The notes below the pieces were generated by a model that searched no databases, was not told the origin of the DNA, and saw only the letters and a program-made list of their open reading frames with translations. From Rhea pennata (Eukaryota > Chordata > Aves > Rheiformes > Rheidae), in NCBI RefSeq assembly GCF_028389875.1, contig NC_084687.1:4872157-4936156 (forward strand): DNA of 64,000 nucleotides. The letters are read 5' to 3'. Below, piece after piece: positions 35,577-61,073 of this stretch; position 1 is the stretch's first letter; the number at the start of each line of letters is the position of its first letter. The position numbers and the translations under genes were made by a program.

Positions 35577-38500
35577 CCTATACGCTGGGCCAGGATCTAA
35601 AAATCTGATGGTGCAGTTGGTAATGATGAAGTTCGGGAAGCACTTGTGGATTCTTCTACCATTCCACAAGAATTCTTGAGGTGAAAATTTGAGCTATTTC
35701 TTTTCAAGGAATAAGCTTACAGCAAGCTGTGTTTAGCATCTCCAGGTTTGGGTGTTCCTACTGCAGCTTCATCTACTGAGCCGAGTCTTGGTAGGAGAAA
35801 GACTACAAATGCTAGCTGTCAGACTCAGAGACTCTCAACTACCTATTGCTGTGAAGAAACTGAGATTAGAGAATGTAGTTGCATAACAGAGAAATGGAAG
35901 TATTACAAAATTGATTATTTAAGATTTTTTTTCCCCAAACACAAGCTTTTCACAAACTCATACGGACTGTGGCATGAAGTGATCAGTTGCCATCTAGAAC
36001 ACACTCTTTCACAGAAGTGGTTGTGGAAGGTTTTGGAGAAAACAGAATGCAGAAAAATGCATTTAGCAATTGATAAGTGAACCTGTGAACTCACTACAGA
36101 CCACCTGACAGTGATGGCCTATTGGCTATCTTGTGATAAGCTGCCTTCCTCTGACTGCCGCAGCAGAAGTCCCCTTTTAGAGAATGGGCAGCTCACTGTA
36201 GCTGGCTTCGCTAAAAATTCTACAGCAGCAAGTGTCCTACAAGAACCAAGTTACCAAATTGGCATGTGGTTTTTCCTGATTCCCTCACCCTTGGCTTTGT
36301 AGCATTTGACAACACTGTGGCAACACCTGGCACTGTTATCAGTACCGTGTTTTACATATATTTCAAGTTTAGTGATTTAGAACTTCCTCAGAGCAAGAGC
36401 ACTGAGAACATCTTAGCAGTTGCTTAAGAGATTTGCTGTCACTTTCTCATTCTGCTAAGGCCCATCAAATTCTTCAGGAAATCCAGGATGCAAATCATCT
36501 TTCACAGAATCTGCTGGAGCAGGAAATAGCCACTCAGTGGACATCTGCCTTTTATGTGTTAAAGCAACTGTAGAGCAGCAGAAGGTGGAGCACAGCTACT
36601 GCGTGCAGCCTCCTCCTGGGAGGGTGGATGGGGCTATTCTCAACTCATTCCAGAGGTCCCTGATGTCACATGCGTGTGACATTCTTAAGCCATTTGTTTG
36701 CGGCAACCACTCCGGAACTGCGGGCGTGCACTGCAGGTCCTGCTCGAGTGCTGCTGTCCTCGGTTTGCCTCCTCCTGACTTTGCAGGATCTGTGGAAAGA
36801 CTCAAATCAAAGGTGCTTCTGTGGCTCTTGAACTGGGGAATGATTTGTCTTAGTCTTGAAACCAATTCTCTGCTGAGGTGGGCACTCAAATCCGAACACT
36901 TCACCTTGGCCACCTTAGATCTGTACTTTAAAGGCAGTTTTGAAGAACTGCTGGGTTTTTGAAGTGTTTAGCTGTAGAGAAATCTGTATTGAATGAGTGT
37001 CTGATCAGATATCTGCTTCAGTACAGGGTTATGTTTTGAAAGTTACAGAAGTGTTAGGCCGGTCAGCCTTTTAGGAACAGACTGATTTGCCTCTGACCTT
37101 AACTCAGGCACCATAAAGTGGCTCATCTTCAAACAGTTGCTGCAGCCACCAAGAGGCTGTTGTGCTCCTTAGCTGTGGCAACCGTAGAATTCTCCGAGGT
37201 CAGAATAAAAGGTGAGCGCTGGCTTGTCGGCGGAGGAGGCTCGCGGTGGCCGTGTTCGCTCACGCTGCTGTTCTTGGCTGGCAGCCTTGCAGTCTTCGCT
37301 CTGAGTGGGTCGTGAGTGACATGTTGTCCCCTGTCCCTCCCCACCCTCCTCAGTTTCTGAATGTGCACCTAGTCTAGGATTAGATACTGTTGAACAGCTA
37401 GAATTCATTAAAACAAGTCTAAGGAGTATTAATTGCAAGTGTTCCACTGTTAGCTTTAGACTTTGATAGAGGATGAGATCCCTTGTAGTAGGGAGGAGGT
37501 ATTAGCAAGAGAGTATTCTGTGCTTCAGACCATTGGAAGTGCTGAATACGTACAGTTTATGTAGGCACTATGTGCACTATTTCTTACGATTTTTTAACAC
37601 CTAGTGCACATTGCACTTTCAGCTATGGAATGCGCTAACAAGTGGGTGAATCGAGTGGTCTGTTTTGCAGCCGAGATAACACTGACAGATTGAAAAGTGA
37701 GATTGGAACGTGCAGTTCTTGGTGCTCTTCCTTCCTTGTCTTCTGATTGTCAACTCGTACGTAGCCTCTTATGAAGAGGGGTGTTAAGCACATTTGCTGT
37801 TTTGTAATGAGTTAAAGGCACACAAAAATAGACCAGGAATAGAGACTGTCAAAGCTAAAGTAGTTTGTGCTTTATGACCAAAAAGTACCTGTAGGTATAT
37901 GCCTAGTTAAGCACAGTGCTGTAAGTACTGAATAATCCTTCCTTTGTGTGTGTTGGAGTGGAGAAGAAGAAAAATTTGTTGTTCCCCTTTTGCTTTTCTG
38001 TGAATTCAGTAGAAGACAAATGCTGGTCACCAAGCTGGAAGCTTAAAATGAATTCAAAATGTTAAGTGCAGCTCAATCTTAATAGAAAAACTTTACTACA
38101 ATTCTGGAAGGAGGGGGGAGGGAGGGAAAAAAAAAAAAAAAAAAGGCCTTAAAATTCTTACCAGCTTTTGAGAGACTTGCTGAGTGCACCAGAGTTACTC
38201 ATTTTTATTTGGGCTTTCAGGTGTTAGTTAAGTTGAATGCTGCTTAGCACTCAGATTGCCAAGTTAACTGACCTCAGTTAAAAAGAAAAAAAAGGTCTCT
38301 GAGTTATTCCCCCCCTTTTTTTTTTCAATGAAAGAACTTTTCTGGAATTTATAGCGGTGAGTTTTTGTTTTGTTTTAGTCTTACTTTCTTCCCATTCCTG
38401 AACAAGATATATTCAGATTCAAATTCTGAACAGCAGTCAAAGTGTATTCAGAAATAAGGAAGGCAACAAGCAAAATGTGTTAAATTTAAGCAGCTGAGCT

Positions 38501-40139
38501 GCTTGGACATTTGAAAGAGCTAATCTGTAGGGGCTTTTTTTTTTTTTTTTTCCTTTTTCTCCCCCCCCCCCCCACATTGTGATGGATATAGTAACCCTAC
38601 ATTATACAGGTGGCTGACACTCTTCCTATGAAAAAGAAATACAGCCTTCTAGACCATGAATTCCTTCTGATTTGGATTTGAAAATCTCTGCTTAGCAAAG
38701 CAGTGGTCTTTAATTACCATCTGTTTAAGTGCTGATTTATGCAAACTGAAGAAATCATGCTTGGAATTGCATTAATTAACAATGATATTGGTAAAACATT
38801 TGGCAATATATTTCTTGTCAAACTTGCATGCAAAAGAGCACCAGTAATCTTTAGAAGCTGCATAGGAGTTTGTATGACACAAAGTTTGGTTTTGAAGGTG
38901 CTAAGAGTCAAAAGTTGAATAAACATACCAATACTGAAGAAGGAAAGAGACATTGCTCTTAATTTCTGTTTTTATTCCCTTTGTCAAGCAGTCAAATACA
39001 GTAACTAATACAAGAACTCAACTTCTCCTCTCTTTATTTTAGATTTGGGAAAATTCCCTGCCAAAAAAAAATATCCTGGAAAATTCACTAGTGTTTGTGT
39101 GAGTAAAAGGTTCCAACCTTTTATTATTAATTTGTAAGAAGTATTTAATTCAGTTTTGTCCAAAAGAGTCAGAAATGTTTAGCAGAGAAGTGTGTAGCGT
39201 TTTAGTGATAGGGATCAGAATCACTTTAATTTGTTTCTGTTTTTTTTTTTTTTTTTTTTTAATCTGGTCTGGTTGCAGGTTTTATAGCATTTAGTATATA
39301 TGAAAATTAGAAACAAAATATCTGACTTCGCATCAAAAAGCTGCTTGTGGCTAAATGGAATCAATTTCAGCTTCTGCAGCATCCAAAAAAATCATTAACT
39401 GTTAAGAATTGGACCTAAACAATCTTTTCAAACCTTTGATCTTGCAGCAATAGATAATGGTGGATATATGGATTGGGGAACAGCATGTGGTGGCAAACTT
39501 GTAGTATTTGTTCTCATGTAAAATTATATATATCCCAAAATCCTAATAATTCAAAATTCTTAGTATCATGCAGCCATGCCACTTCCAAAGTGAGCATTTC
39601 CCTGCCTCTCAAAGCTTGCTGTATCCTTGATCTGCTGTCTTCCTGCTCTTAATTTGGTTGCGACTCCAGATGTCTGATTAGGGCTAAAAGTATTGCTTTT
39701 GGTTATATACAACATATACTGTGCACGCTTATGTGTATAGATATGTTTATACTGTATGCATGTACATAAGTATGCATATTTGTATGCTGGCCCCCAAATC
39801 ACTCACATTATAAAGCATCAGCCTTGAAGGAATATTCATCAAAATATAATGTAGCACTTTCATTTTTGCCGGTTCCCTCAAAATGAGACGCTTTTTATGC
39901 ACCCTACTTGGCCAATAACCAAAACGTCTAATTTTTTGTTACCACTCCTGCTGATTTTATTATCACTCACTGTTGGCGTGTGTATAAACACATATGTGTA
40001 TATGTATATGCACATTTGTGTATTTATATGCACAAGTATGTTTTTGCTATGCAGGTAATAAAGATGGGGGAAGATTTTTGTGTTTTCTTAATAGGTGAAG
40101 AAATCTTGAAGACCAGAAATTGGAACTTACTGAATTTTA

Positions 40140-40178
40140 AATTAAATATATATATATATTATATATATGTATATATAA
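40140..40178. repeat. (AT)n microsatellite in ZC3H11A intron 1
   Basis: Runs of atatat broken by tt and gt in the 3' part of the intron. Confidence 0.9.
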
Positions 40179-40930
40179 ATTGTCCGGCTGTGGAAGATGG
40201 ATCTTCATTTTTGCAGCCACTTTGAATCACAAGTTCATCTTTAAATGAACTGGGTTTTTTTTTTTTTTTTGAAGAGCTAACTAACCCTGGCTGTCTCCAG
40301 TCTGACAGAGTATTCAAATGGACTTGCTTCCTCCATTAGTTATAAGATGTTTAAAAGCACATCCTGTGTTTGAATTGTGGATGAGAGGTTCCCTTGGCAA
40401 TGTGAGGAGGAAAATTCTTTCTACCCCTTTATTATTAATTCACGGATTCAGTGTTGGTTCGGCCTACAGGAGAAGTTAACTGGAAGTCTTTGAAGATCAG
40501 TACCTTTGCTGAGATTGTCCAGGTGGGTGAACTTGAAGATCCACTGCAGTTGGAAAATAATGTTTCAAATGTCAAATTGTATTTTGTAGAAATCATTTAG
40601 TACCCATAGCTAATCATTGACTGATAACTCAACTGTAGGATCGCTTTTTTAAGAAGTAGCTCTGGTATTGTGATTAAAGCTAGATGCAGCGTTTTTTTCT
40701 GTGCTCTGAGGCACGTAAATATTGCTAAGAATGTAGAAGAGTGTGTTTTGTGACAAATTCATGCAAATTTACTTTTTTGTGTGTGTGTGTGTGTGCGCTG
40801 GGATAATTTTGTAACCAGCTAATTTCTAGACATTGCACCCTTTTCAAAACTAATTCAATTAACTGAAGGAAGCTGGAAAAATGCATAGTACTTTATAATT
40901 GGATTTTTGTTCACTTAATGCTTTCTTCAG

Positions 40931-52158
<11,228 letters not shown>

Positions 52159-52842
52159 ACTGCATATTCTTCTGTTTTCAAAAAAAAAAAATTAAAACTG
52201 TACATTTTGTTGGATACCCTGAGATGATCCTTTTTCTAGCTGAGGCTTTGCAATGAGTCTTAAAGCACATTTGAACTGGTAGAAATTGGCAATCTCTGCA
52301 CTCAGTTGTCCTAAATTTCCCTGCTGGTCAGAGTTCAAGTCCTGCGCATCCGTTCTGTTACTATTGGTGGCAACCTTCAATGTTAAGAGGACAAAGCACT
52401 TCGTTATTTCAGACCAGAAAGATGCCCATCTACAAGCTGTGGTGGTTGTGAATTGATCTACTGAGTCAGTGATGCTCTGAAGGCTTACACTTAAAGCTTC
52501 TTTCCCTGCCCTGCCCCTTCCTTGGCAAAACACAGTATTGGGTGTATTTCAATGTTTTTGGATTCTGATTTCTTGGACAGTTGATACTAAAGCCTGGAGT
52601 TACTATGTCAACTCTTGATTTCTATTTATGTATGCTATCATTTTGACTTTACTCTTTTAGGGCAAATTCATGAAAATGAAGGGATGGGAGGGAGCAGAAT
52701 AATTGCTTCTAGCATTTTGGACCAAACATGCTGCCAAGGGTGATGGTTGGAGTCAGTCCATCCAGCCTTACTTCTCTTCAATTATCAGGGACAATACAAT
52801 ATCAGTGTGAAAAGCAGCAGCTATACAGTATGGCTAGAATAT

Positions 52843-52849
<7 letters not shown>

Positions 52850-52884
<35 letters not shown>
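52850..52884. repeat. Poly(T) run, 35 nt
   Basis: Uninterrupted T tract inside the ZC3H11A 3' UTR, directly after a short C run. Confidence 0.95.
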
Positions 52885-52885
<1 letters not shown>

Positions 52886-54100
52886 TACTGTATCAAAGCT
52901 TGGGGGTTTGGTGCTTTTTGCTGATGTGAACAGGATGCTGGGGTGAGAAGTCAGGATTCTTCGTGTAGTCTGCTGTGAATCAGTAAATGAAGAATTGGTT
53001 TAAGTGCCTCTTGGTTCCAAGAATCACTCCCCTGAGCTGCTGGATCTTCTGCTGGGAAGTGACAGCTGCTAGGGTTAACCTTAAAACGCTGACTGTCAGC
53101 TTTATTTGAACTCCTGTTGGCCGTGTGGCGTCTATCTGATGATGTGGTTGTTGGCATTGAACCAACAGGAGGTTGGTGCCCAGGCGAGCAGTCTTGAGAC
53201 TTGGTACTGCTGTGGAACTGACTGTGCTCTCCTCTTTAGGCATGTCCTAGGGATCCTTTCCTCTCATCTCCCTTTTACTTCCACCCTGCCATTGAGGCTT
53301 GAGCTCCATGTAGAAGTACTCATTGGAGTCAGGATTGGAGGTTACTATCCATCTGTATGTGCAGTCTGAAATTGTGACCCTGCAGAAAATAGCTGAGACT
53401 GGGGTGTATTGTGTACCCTGCCACCAGTGATCATTTTCCCTAGCAGATATATTTTTTTAATTATTTTCTTAACTTTCTGGAGAACTTTAGTCTCTTCCCA
53501 TTATCATTTGTGAAGCTGTAGGGGCCCTCAGGCATTTGCTGCTGGCAGAGGAAAATGATTTGTCTAGTTTATTGTAAATATTTTTCTCTTTGGAAGAAAA
53601 CACTTGTGTGCTTTGATAATCCACTGTGATGTCTTAGTTCCTAGAGGAAACGTTTTGAACCAAAATTGGAGAAGCCCGTTCTGAAGAAACTGCTGTTCTA
53701 GTTTCAGAAGGGTCACCAAGCTGGCACCTTCCTCCAAGGAGGGCAGGACACTGCTGACCCTTTATCCTGCTGAAGGACTGTTTCGTGATGCAACTTCTGC
53801 CAGCTCTGGCTGCTTGTGCACAGACAGAAGTGACTGAGAAGGAGAGGAGCACATGTGAGAGACTGATGTGGAAGCCTCCCCCCTTGCTTTTTCTCTCCCT
53901 GCTGTTGCTTAAGCAGAATATTCTCTTCTGTTGTCAGCCTTCTGACGGGATTTTGTGTATGCCGTTGTTTCTGTAAATATTTTATTCTTTCATTTTATAT
54001 TTGTATTCTATTTAAGGTATTGTATTAAATGTAGTTGGCCCTCTTCCACGTTCACCATTAGTTGAACTGTTCTACGTGATGGCAGTTACAGGTGTTTTTA

Positions 54101-54106
54101 AATAAA
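54101..54106 (+). terminator. ZC3H11A: ZC3H11A poly(A) signal AATAAA
   Basis: Lies about 370 nt upstream of the SNRPE start codon and is followed by GU-rich gtggtggcgcgtggtc, a typical downstream element. Confidence 0.85.
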
Positions 54107-54129
54107 CCTGGCGCAGGAAAGGTGGTGGC

Positions 54130-54476
54130 GCGTGGTCTCTGCAGGGCAGAGGGGCCGAGCTGCAGGGCGGCTCGGGCAAGGGCACGGGGAAGGGGGCTTC
54201 CCTGAGCCCCCAGAGGGGAAGGACGGGTTCCCTGAGCTCCTCTAGAGCGGGGAGCCGGCCAGCCCTCCGGCTGCCCCCGCCAGCCCTCCGGCTGCCCCTT
54301 GGCACGGAGCAGTAGAGACGCGGTCCTCCCGCGCGCCCGAGAGCGGCCGGGCCGCGCGCCGCGTCCTCCCGCAATCCCACGGTGCCGCGCGCTCTCCCGG
54401 CGTGCCCAGCGGCTTCCGGCGGGCGGGCGGCGGCGGGAGCGCGTGCCTGGAGGCGGGCGCGGGCGGCGGCGCAGCC
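54130..54476 (+). promoter_or_regulatory. SNRPE: SNRPE promoter and 5' UTR, CpG-rich
   Basis: TATA-less and CpG-dense, with an ETS-like cttccgg at 54413-54419 some 60 nt before the ATG. It begins almost directly after the ZC3H11A poly(A) signal. The transcription start is not determined. Confidence 0.75.
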
Positions 54477-56256
<1,780 letters not shown>

Positions 56257-56475
56257 AATTTGCTGTTCTTCACTTAGAACAATAGTTACTGTGCTTCAGA
56301 GTGGATAAAGTGCTAGGTCATGGGAACATGACCTGCTGGTAGATAGGAAGCTGTGTGTAGCTGGGGTTGCATGCTGAGTTTAAAATGACTTGTTTCTTTG
56401 TGGGAATATTTTTTTTTTAACTTTGAAATGATAAAAGATGTATTTCACAAATAAACATTTTTCATGTTAACTGTA
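56257..56475 (+). other. SNRPE: SNRPE 3' UTR
   Basis: Short UTR ending near the AATAAA at 56450-56455; downstream sequence is T- and G-rich (ctgcttgttttcagtcttgtg). Confidence 0.85.
56450..56455 (+). terminator. SNRPE: SNRPE poly(A) signal AATAAA
   Basis: In cacaaataaacatttttc, about 195 nt past the stop codon. Confidence 0.88.
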
Positions 56476-59400
56476 AACATAAATCTGCTTGTTTTCAGTC
56501 TTGTGCCCTTCTATGAGTGGAAGAAGGGGAGAAATGTGTTTGAAGTTCTTTTTACCATGAATCTATGCGGTTTTTGATAGGAGAAATATCTCCATGTGTT
56601 CTGGAATGTTAAATCTGCATTATACTGACAAAATGGACTTGTTCAGGAAGGATACTGGAACCACATGCGCTCCTTGAGCTTGCATGGTTCTGGCGAAGTT
56701 GTTACAGGTTTTCCTCGAGAATATGCAGCTATAGCCCTCTGCCCACTGTGACAGCTTCCTGAGATATTTTCCAAACAGGAAAAAAGAAATAATAATTTCT
56801 TGAGAATTTGTACAGAAGTGCTCATTGGGTTTCAGTCATTACAAATTTGTTAACAGGTTGGTGTGGGATTTGGAGCTGTAGTATATTAATCTGACATTTA
56901 CAAACTTCACTGTTCTTCATGCTTGCAAAATAACTTTTTAGATTAGACAGGTGTAGTGGGTATGGATAAAATCTTTAATTCTTGCTTCTTTGTCTGGGAA
57001 GTCTAGATTAAACTATGATTCTGTTAAATAAGTTGGCATATCAAATGTATTGGTTGCTTTTTTTAAAAATCTTTATTATTATCCTCTTGAGGATCTGGCT
57101 GGTTTATTTAGGGCTCCACAAGAGAGTTGAGTTGCATCTCATTAATAAAATATAAGTTTCATCACTTATTTGTGATTATCACTCCCCTCTACTGCTTTTC
57201 TGTTTAGAAAAAAGAAAAGGGAGAAAGTTTCAGCTGTGATTGTAGCTGTTAGACTGAGATTACCTGGGTAGAGAGAAATTAATTTTGATATACAGGTGGC
57301 ATTAGAAGTCATTTAATCAACTTTCAGTTTTTCAAAACATAAATCTGTGTATTACTTTAATCATGAAAATTAATAAATTCAAGATAGAAGAGTCTTGTCT
57401 CACGGAATAGGGTTACAAGATCTGAGTCTTCTAGCAGAGATAATCCAACCCACTTGCAAGAAGTCAGGAATACTTTAGGAATTGGGAATATGGTACCAAC
57501 TATTCCTGGCAAGAAATTTCTGAGAAGCGGCATGACATTTTAGTGGCCAGACCAGATTTAGCTGTACAGTCTGCTGATGGATTCAGTAGTTTTGTATCAG
57601 TGTTTACAAGTTTCAAAGTCCTTTGAACACATAGTAAATATAAATAACCTACCTACCAGTGTCATTTGGGAATAGAAGTCATTAAATGTCACCAGCAGCG
57701 AATCCATATGGAATAAAATAGTAACTGGGTCCACTGCATCTGCTTTCCATATTATTCTTGGTGTGCCAAGTGAAGCCTTCAGGGAAGTAAGGAGGTTGTC
57801 TCAATCAATAGTTTAGGTGTTGCAATAATGGGTATTTACAATGCAGTGCCTGTACAATTTACCTGCCTGCATCTCTTTCTTGCTTCAGACAAATAACAAC
57901 TTTGAGATTCTTTGCCTAAAACTGTAAAACCGCTTCTTAAGTAATAATTTTTCTGTCCAAATATATATGGAAAATATCATACGAATGTGGAGATAGAGGT
58001 TATTTAACAGAGTCTGTTGCAATCAGATTGTTTAGGTCCAGTAAATCAAGGGCCAATTGAAATGAAGTTGCATCAGAGCCTGCAGGGACCTGTCCTTTTT
58101 TTTCATGGCTGGCAAGAGGTTTCACTTTGTGAAAAGCTGGACGTTAAGAGAAAGAGGTTGTTCTTATCAGCCCTACTACTACCAGCTCCAGATTATGTAC
58201 TTCAAGATGCTGTAATGCCTCCTAGAGCTGGTCTCTGCTCTTTGATATCATCAGATTAGTGCAAATGAATGTCAATATTGGAGTAGGTTGATGATGGGAG
58301 GAAGGAAGTCCAGGCTAATCAGCTATGAAGCATCTCATGATAAGGTACCGAAATAGGCAGTAATTATGTGTGGGGGGGAGTTGCAGAAGAAAATGAGAAG
58401 CTCCTCAGCAGGAAACCATAAAAACTGCAGAAAGCCTGCAGGAGAGTCCAAGCATGTGTGGATGTCCAGGAGGAAATACAGCCCCATTGTTTGTGGAGTG
58501 CCTGGCAATGGGGTGTTGTGGTCCAAGAACAGAGCTTCTAGGCATTATCAGCACACAGATGGGGCACTGAAACAATTCTGGCTTTGCTGAACTGGCTTCC
58601 CAAGAAGCACTTGTCTGCCCTCATAAAAACCACAGGACTGACTCATCTAATGCTTGCATTTTTAACCCCGAATTCTTTCAGCTTCCTGAGCGTTTCCAAG
58701 CTGTAGGCAGCGAGAAGGTAATGTCTCATGAGTCGTTGAATGTGCAGTGCCAGAACGAGATCGTGAGACCCGGGCTGGCTGCAAAAGAGCGCGTTAGACG
58801 GAAGGGGGTGCTGCGGCCTTAGCGAGCTCTCCCCTACCCCTCCAGCAAAGTGTCATAAGCCTCCACAGGAACACAGAGTTCCCCAGCATTCAAGCAGCTT
58901 TGTTGGCTCTCGAACAACCTGGAAGAAGGAAAACTGGGCTGCCCAGTGTGCAGCTGCTCTCTACTGGTGCGGCAGCCAGACAGGGTGCGTGTTTCTCCTC
59001 GGCACTATTGCCTTCTCTGACTCATCTGTACCCTGAGAACTGGGGTGTTCCTGCTCCTGAAAGGGATGAGAAATGAGAGGTTCTGTTTTTGACTGAGCAA
59101 GAGGCGGTGAGGAGGAGTAAGGTAGAGTGAATGCTTACAATTGGGCTCTGTTTAGAGAACTCCCATTGCTTGGCTTTCTGCTATGTTGAAGCCTGTTGTG
59201 TTTGCTTTTGCAAGTTGTACTTTTCCATAACGTGCAAATTCCTTTCCTTTGAGTGCAGGGGTGGGGGGAGGTGGGGGTGAGTTGGAGAGTAGTGGGGGAG
59301 GACTGGGCTGGGGCAGAGGGTTTGTAAAGACTCCTTTTGAAGAAGGTGCCTTGAGGTGGTGTTAGGAGGAGTGCCCCAGTGTGCTGGGTTATTGCAGTGA

Positions 59401-61051
59401 GATATCATGTCATCATGCAAATACCATGCAGCAGTGTTCACACATCTCCAGGAAACAAAGTGCTTATGGTGGAGTTCGTCAGCAAAAGTTTTCTTAAAAC
59501 TACCAGCACTCAGATGTTACAAACAAAAATCAAGCTGAGAGTAGTTTTAGATACTCATCTCAATCTCCCCTAGTGTGAATTTTGTAGTAATAAAACTTGT
59601 ACCTCTTTCTTAAAAACCAAATAGTTGAGGACTGTTTGTGCACTAAAGATGGCACTTTACAATGTAGTTATGTAAGACAGAGGTCTCTACCATGTGGCAT
59701 TTCACTCCTAGAGCATTGCGTTGATTGTGGCAGATAAATGACAGCCCACTTGGATCAAGGTGGGGCCTTTGCAGTGCCTGTTTGGACTTTTTGTTAAAGG
59801 TGAAGGTGACTCAAAATACTGGAAGGTGCTTTGAGAAAGTATCTGTCCCCTTTGCCTGTTGCTTTGGGGTTCCAGGAAAAAGACTGCACTTCAGATAGTC
59901 CCTTTCACATGCCAAAATTGATTGCCCTACCCCAGCCTAGTCCTTTTGCAGGATGAGGCTCTGCATCTGTGAAACAGCCTCCTAAGGAGGGAGGCAGAGA
60001 GGTTGTGTCTCTCCTGAGGGGAGAGTGTTTCTCTGTCCTCCTTTGGTAGGATGTTATGGATTTGCACAGTAGTTTTATATATGCTTGAAACTAAACCTAG
60101 GAGTCAGCCAGCTGCCTGGTACCAGTGGAGACACTGGCAGGTGTTTCTTGATGCTCTGCTCTGCTGTTGAAAGGTGTGATTGCACTTCTGCTCACATATC
60201 TCAGGTTTTGTGTGTACCTTTTGCTGCAGTGGGATTAGTCCTAGGGCAGGACATGGGCCTGCATTGGCACCACACAAGGGAGTGGACACTGTGAGTAGCC
60301 CGGGGCTGCTTGCTGAGCTTGGACTAGCTTCAGCATTTACTGTTTTCTCAGACCTGTAACCTTCAAAGTGTCCATAAAATAAGTAAATGAGGAGATGAGA
60401 TTTGTAGCTGTGTAGGCTCTACAAGGGGAAAATCGCCTTTCCCTCCACAGTGCCCTGCCACCACCTCTGATCCCATAGAACTTCCTTCTCCACGAGCTTC
60501 ACCACCTTGGACTTAGTGTGTATTATCTGAGAACTTATTTCAAGTGCTGGTATGTTTTATGCCTTGTGTACCTAAAAATAATGGTATCAGAGAGCAACAA
60601 CAGTGGAAGGTTAAGGAATCAAATGGCTGAGAAGTTGTCCCCTTAGGGCAGCATCTGAATATGGGCAACTTGTGTGGACGATAGAGGCAGGAGGTCACAG
60701 AGAACAGCCTTAAATCTTTGTGTAAATCATGGTTTCCAAATTCCCTGTTCATCCTGTTCCAGTCCAGAGTGGGGATGGAATAGTTCAGGACTGTTTTCCC
60801 TCCAAGTTCTCCATTTTTCACTCTGGATAGTAAAACTGGTTTCCTCTTGTTGAAGACTAGGTTGGTGTCCATCAAAAGCAGATACGATGCCTGAGGAAAG
60901 GAGTTTGCTGGGCAGCCGTTTCACTCCTCTTCCCCTATAGTCTTGTAGAAGGGCTCTCTTCAGACAAAATGCCAAAAACTGGCTTCAGCAGGTTTTGTTA
61001 GTGGCAGTCCCCTCCGTTGGCAGCCCACACACAAGGTGCCCAGCATGGCTG

Positions 61052-61073
61052 CCCCCCCCCCCCCCCCCCCCCC
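61052..61073. repeat. Poly(C) run, 22 nt
   Basis: Uninterrupted C tract in intergenic DNA. Confidence 0.95.

Larger units (their letters stand above)
34464..37466 (+). pseudogene. ZBED6: ZBED6 relic, full length, multiply disrupted
   Basis: Ten or more reading-frame blocks follow ZBED6 in order (comparison with human ZBED6 recalled from memory). 34464-34700: MSVC start and KKGLWTKGKPLHLGKKILSK. 34708-34857: EQDGESCFLEC and LPRRRAK. 34857-34920: DFFRVDPWFTWYAIS. 34960-35181: TSTLQ, stop, YLQVKH, then MANKISV. 35279-35467: ENRGSFLCES and KTSAAWIFFSVDAQYS. 35481-35684: VSQGKPGARLGIS and HPIRWARI, stop. 35880-36080: weak. 36105-36302: VAGFAKN and QIGMWF. 36451-36573: SAKAHQILQEIQD. 36585-36962: SHACDILKPF and TLATLDLYFK. 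About 37110-37370: weak, with a possible LSP of the hAT C-terminal motif. 37374-37466: LDTVEQLEFIKTSLRSIN. Human ZBED6 is about 979 aa, matching this 3.0-kb span. The intron and orientation are the same as in mammals. Frame changes and stops throughout rule out an intact protein. Confidence 0.93.
33200..40930 (+). other. ZC3H11A: ZC3H11A intron 1
   Basis: 7.7-kb intron ending in ctttcttcag. It hosts the ZBED6 relic at 34464-37466. The rest (33.7-34.4 and 37.5-40.9 kb) is AT-rich, with homopolymers (A near 38129-38144, T then C near 38535-38574, T near 39240-39260, T near 40258-40271) and an (AT)n run near 40140-40178. No other coding sequence seen. Confidence 0.8.
52159..54120 (+). other. ZC3H11A: ZC3H11A 3' UTR
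   Basis: About 2 kb, with a 35-nt poly(T) run at 52850-52884 and a distal AATAAA. An ATTAAA just after the stop (near 52191) could give a very short UTR. No open frame of interest. Confidence 0.8.

Noticed and set aside
34386-36962. Intact ZBED6 gene damaged only by sequencing errors
   Set aside because: At least seven frame changes, several in-frame stops and replaced zinc ligands are too many and too consistent with decay; flanking ZC3H11A and SNRPE exons show no such errors.
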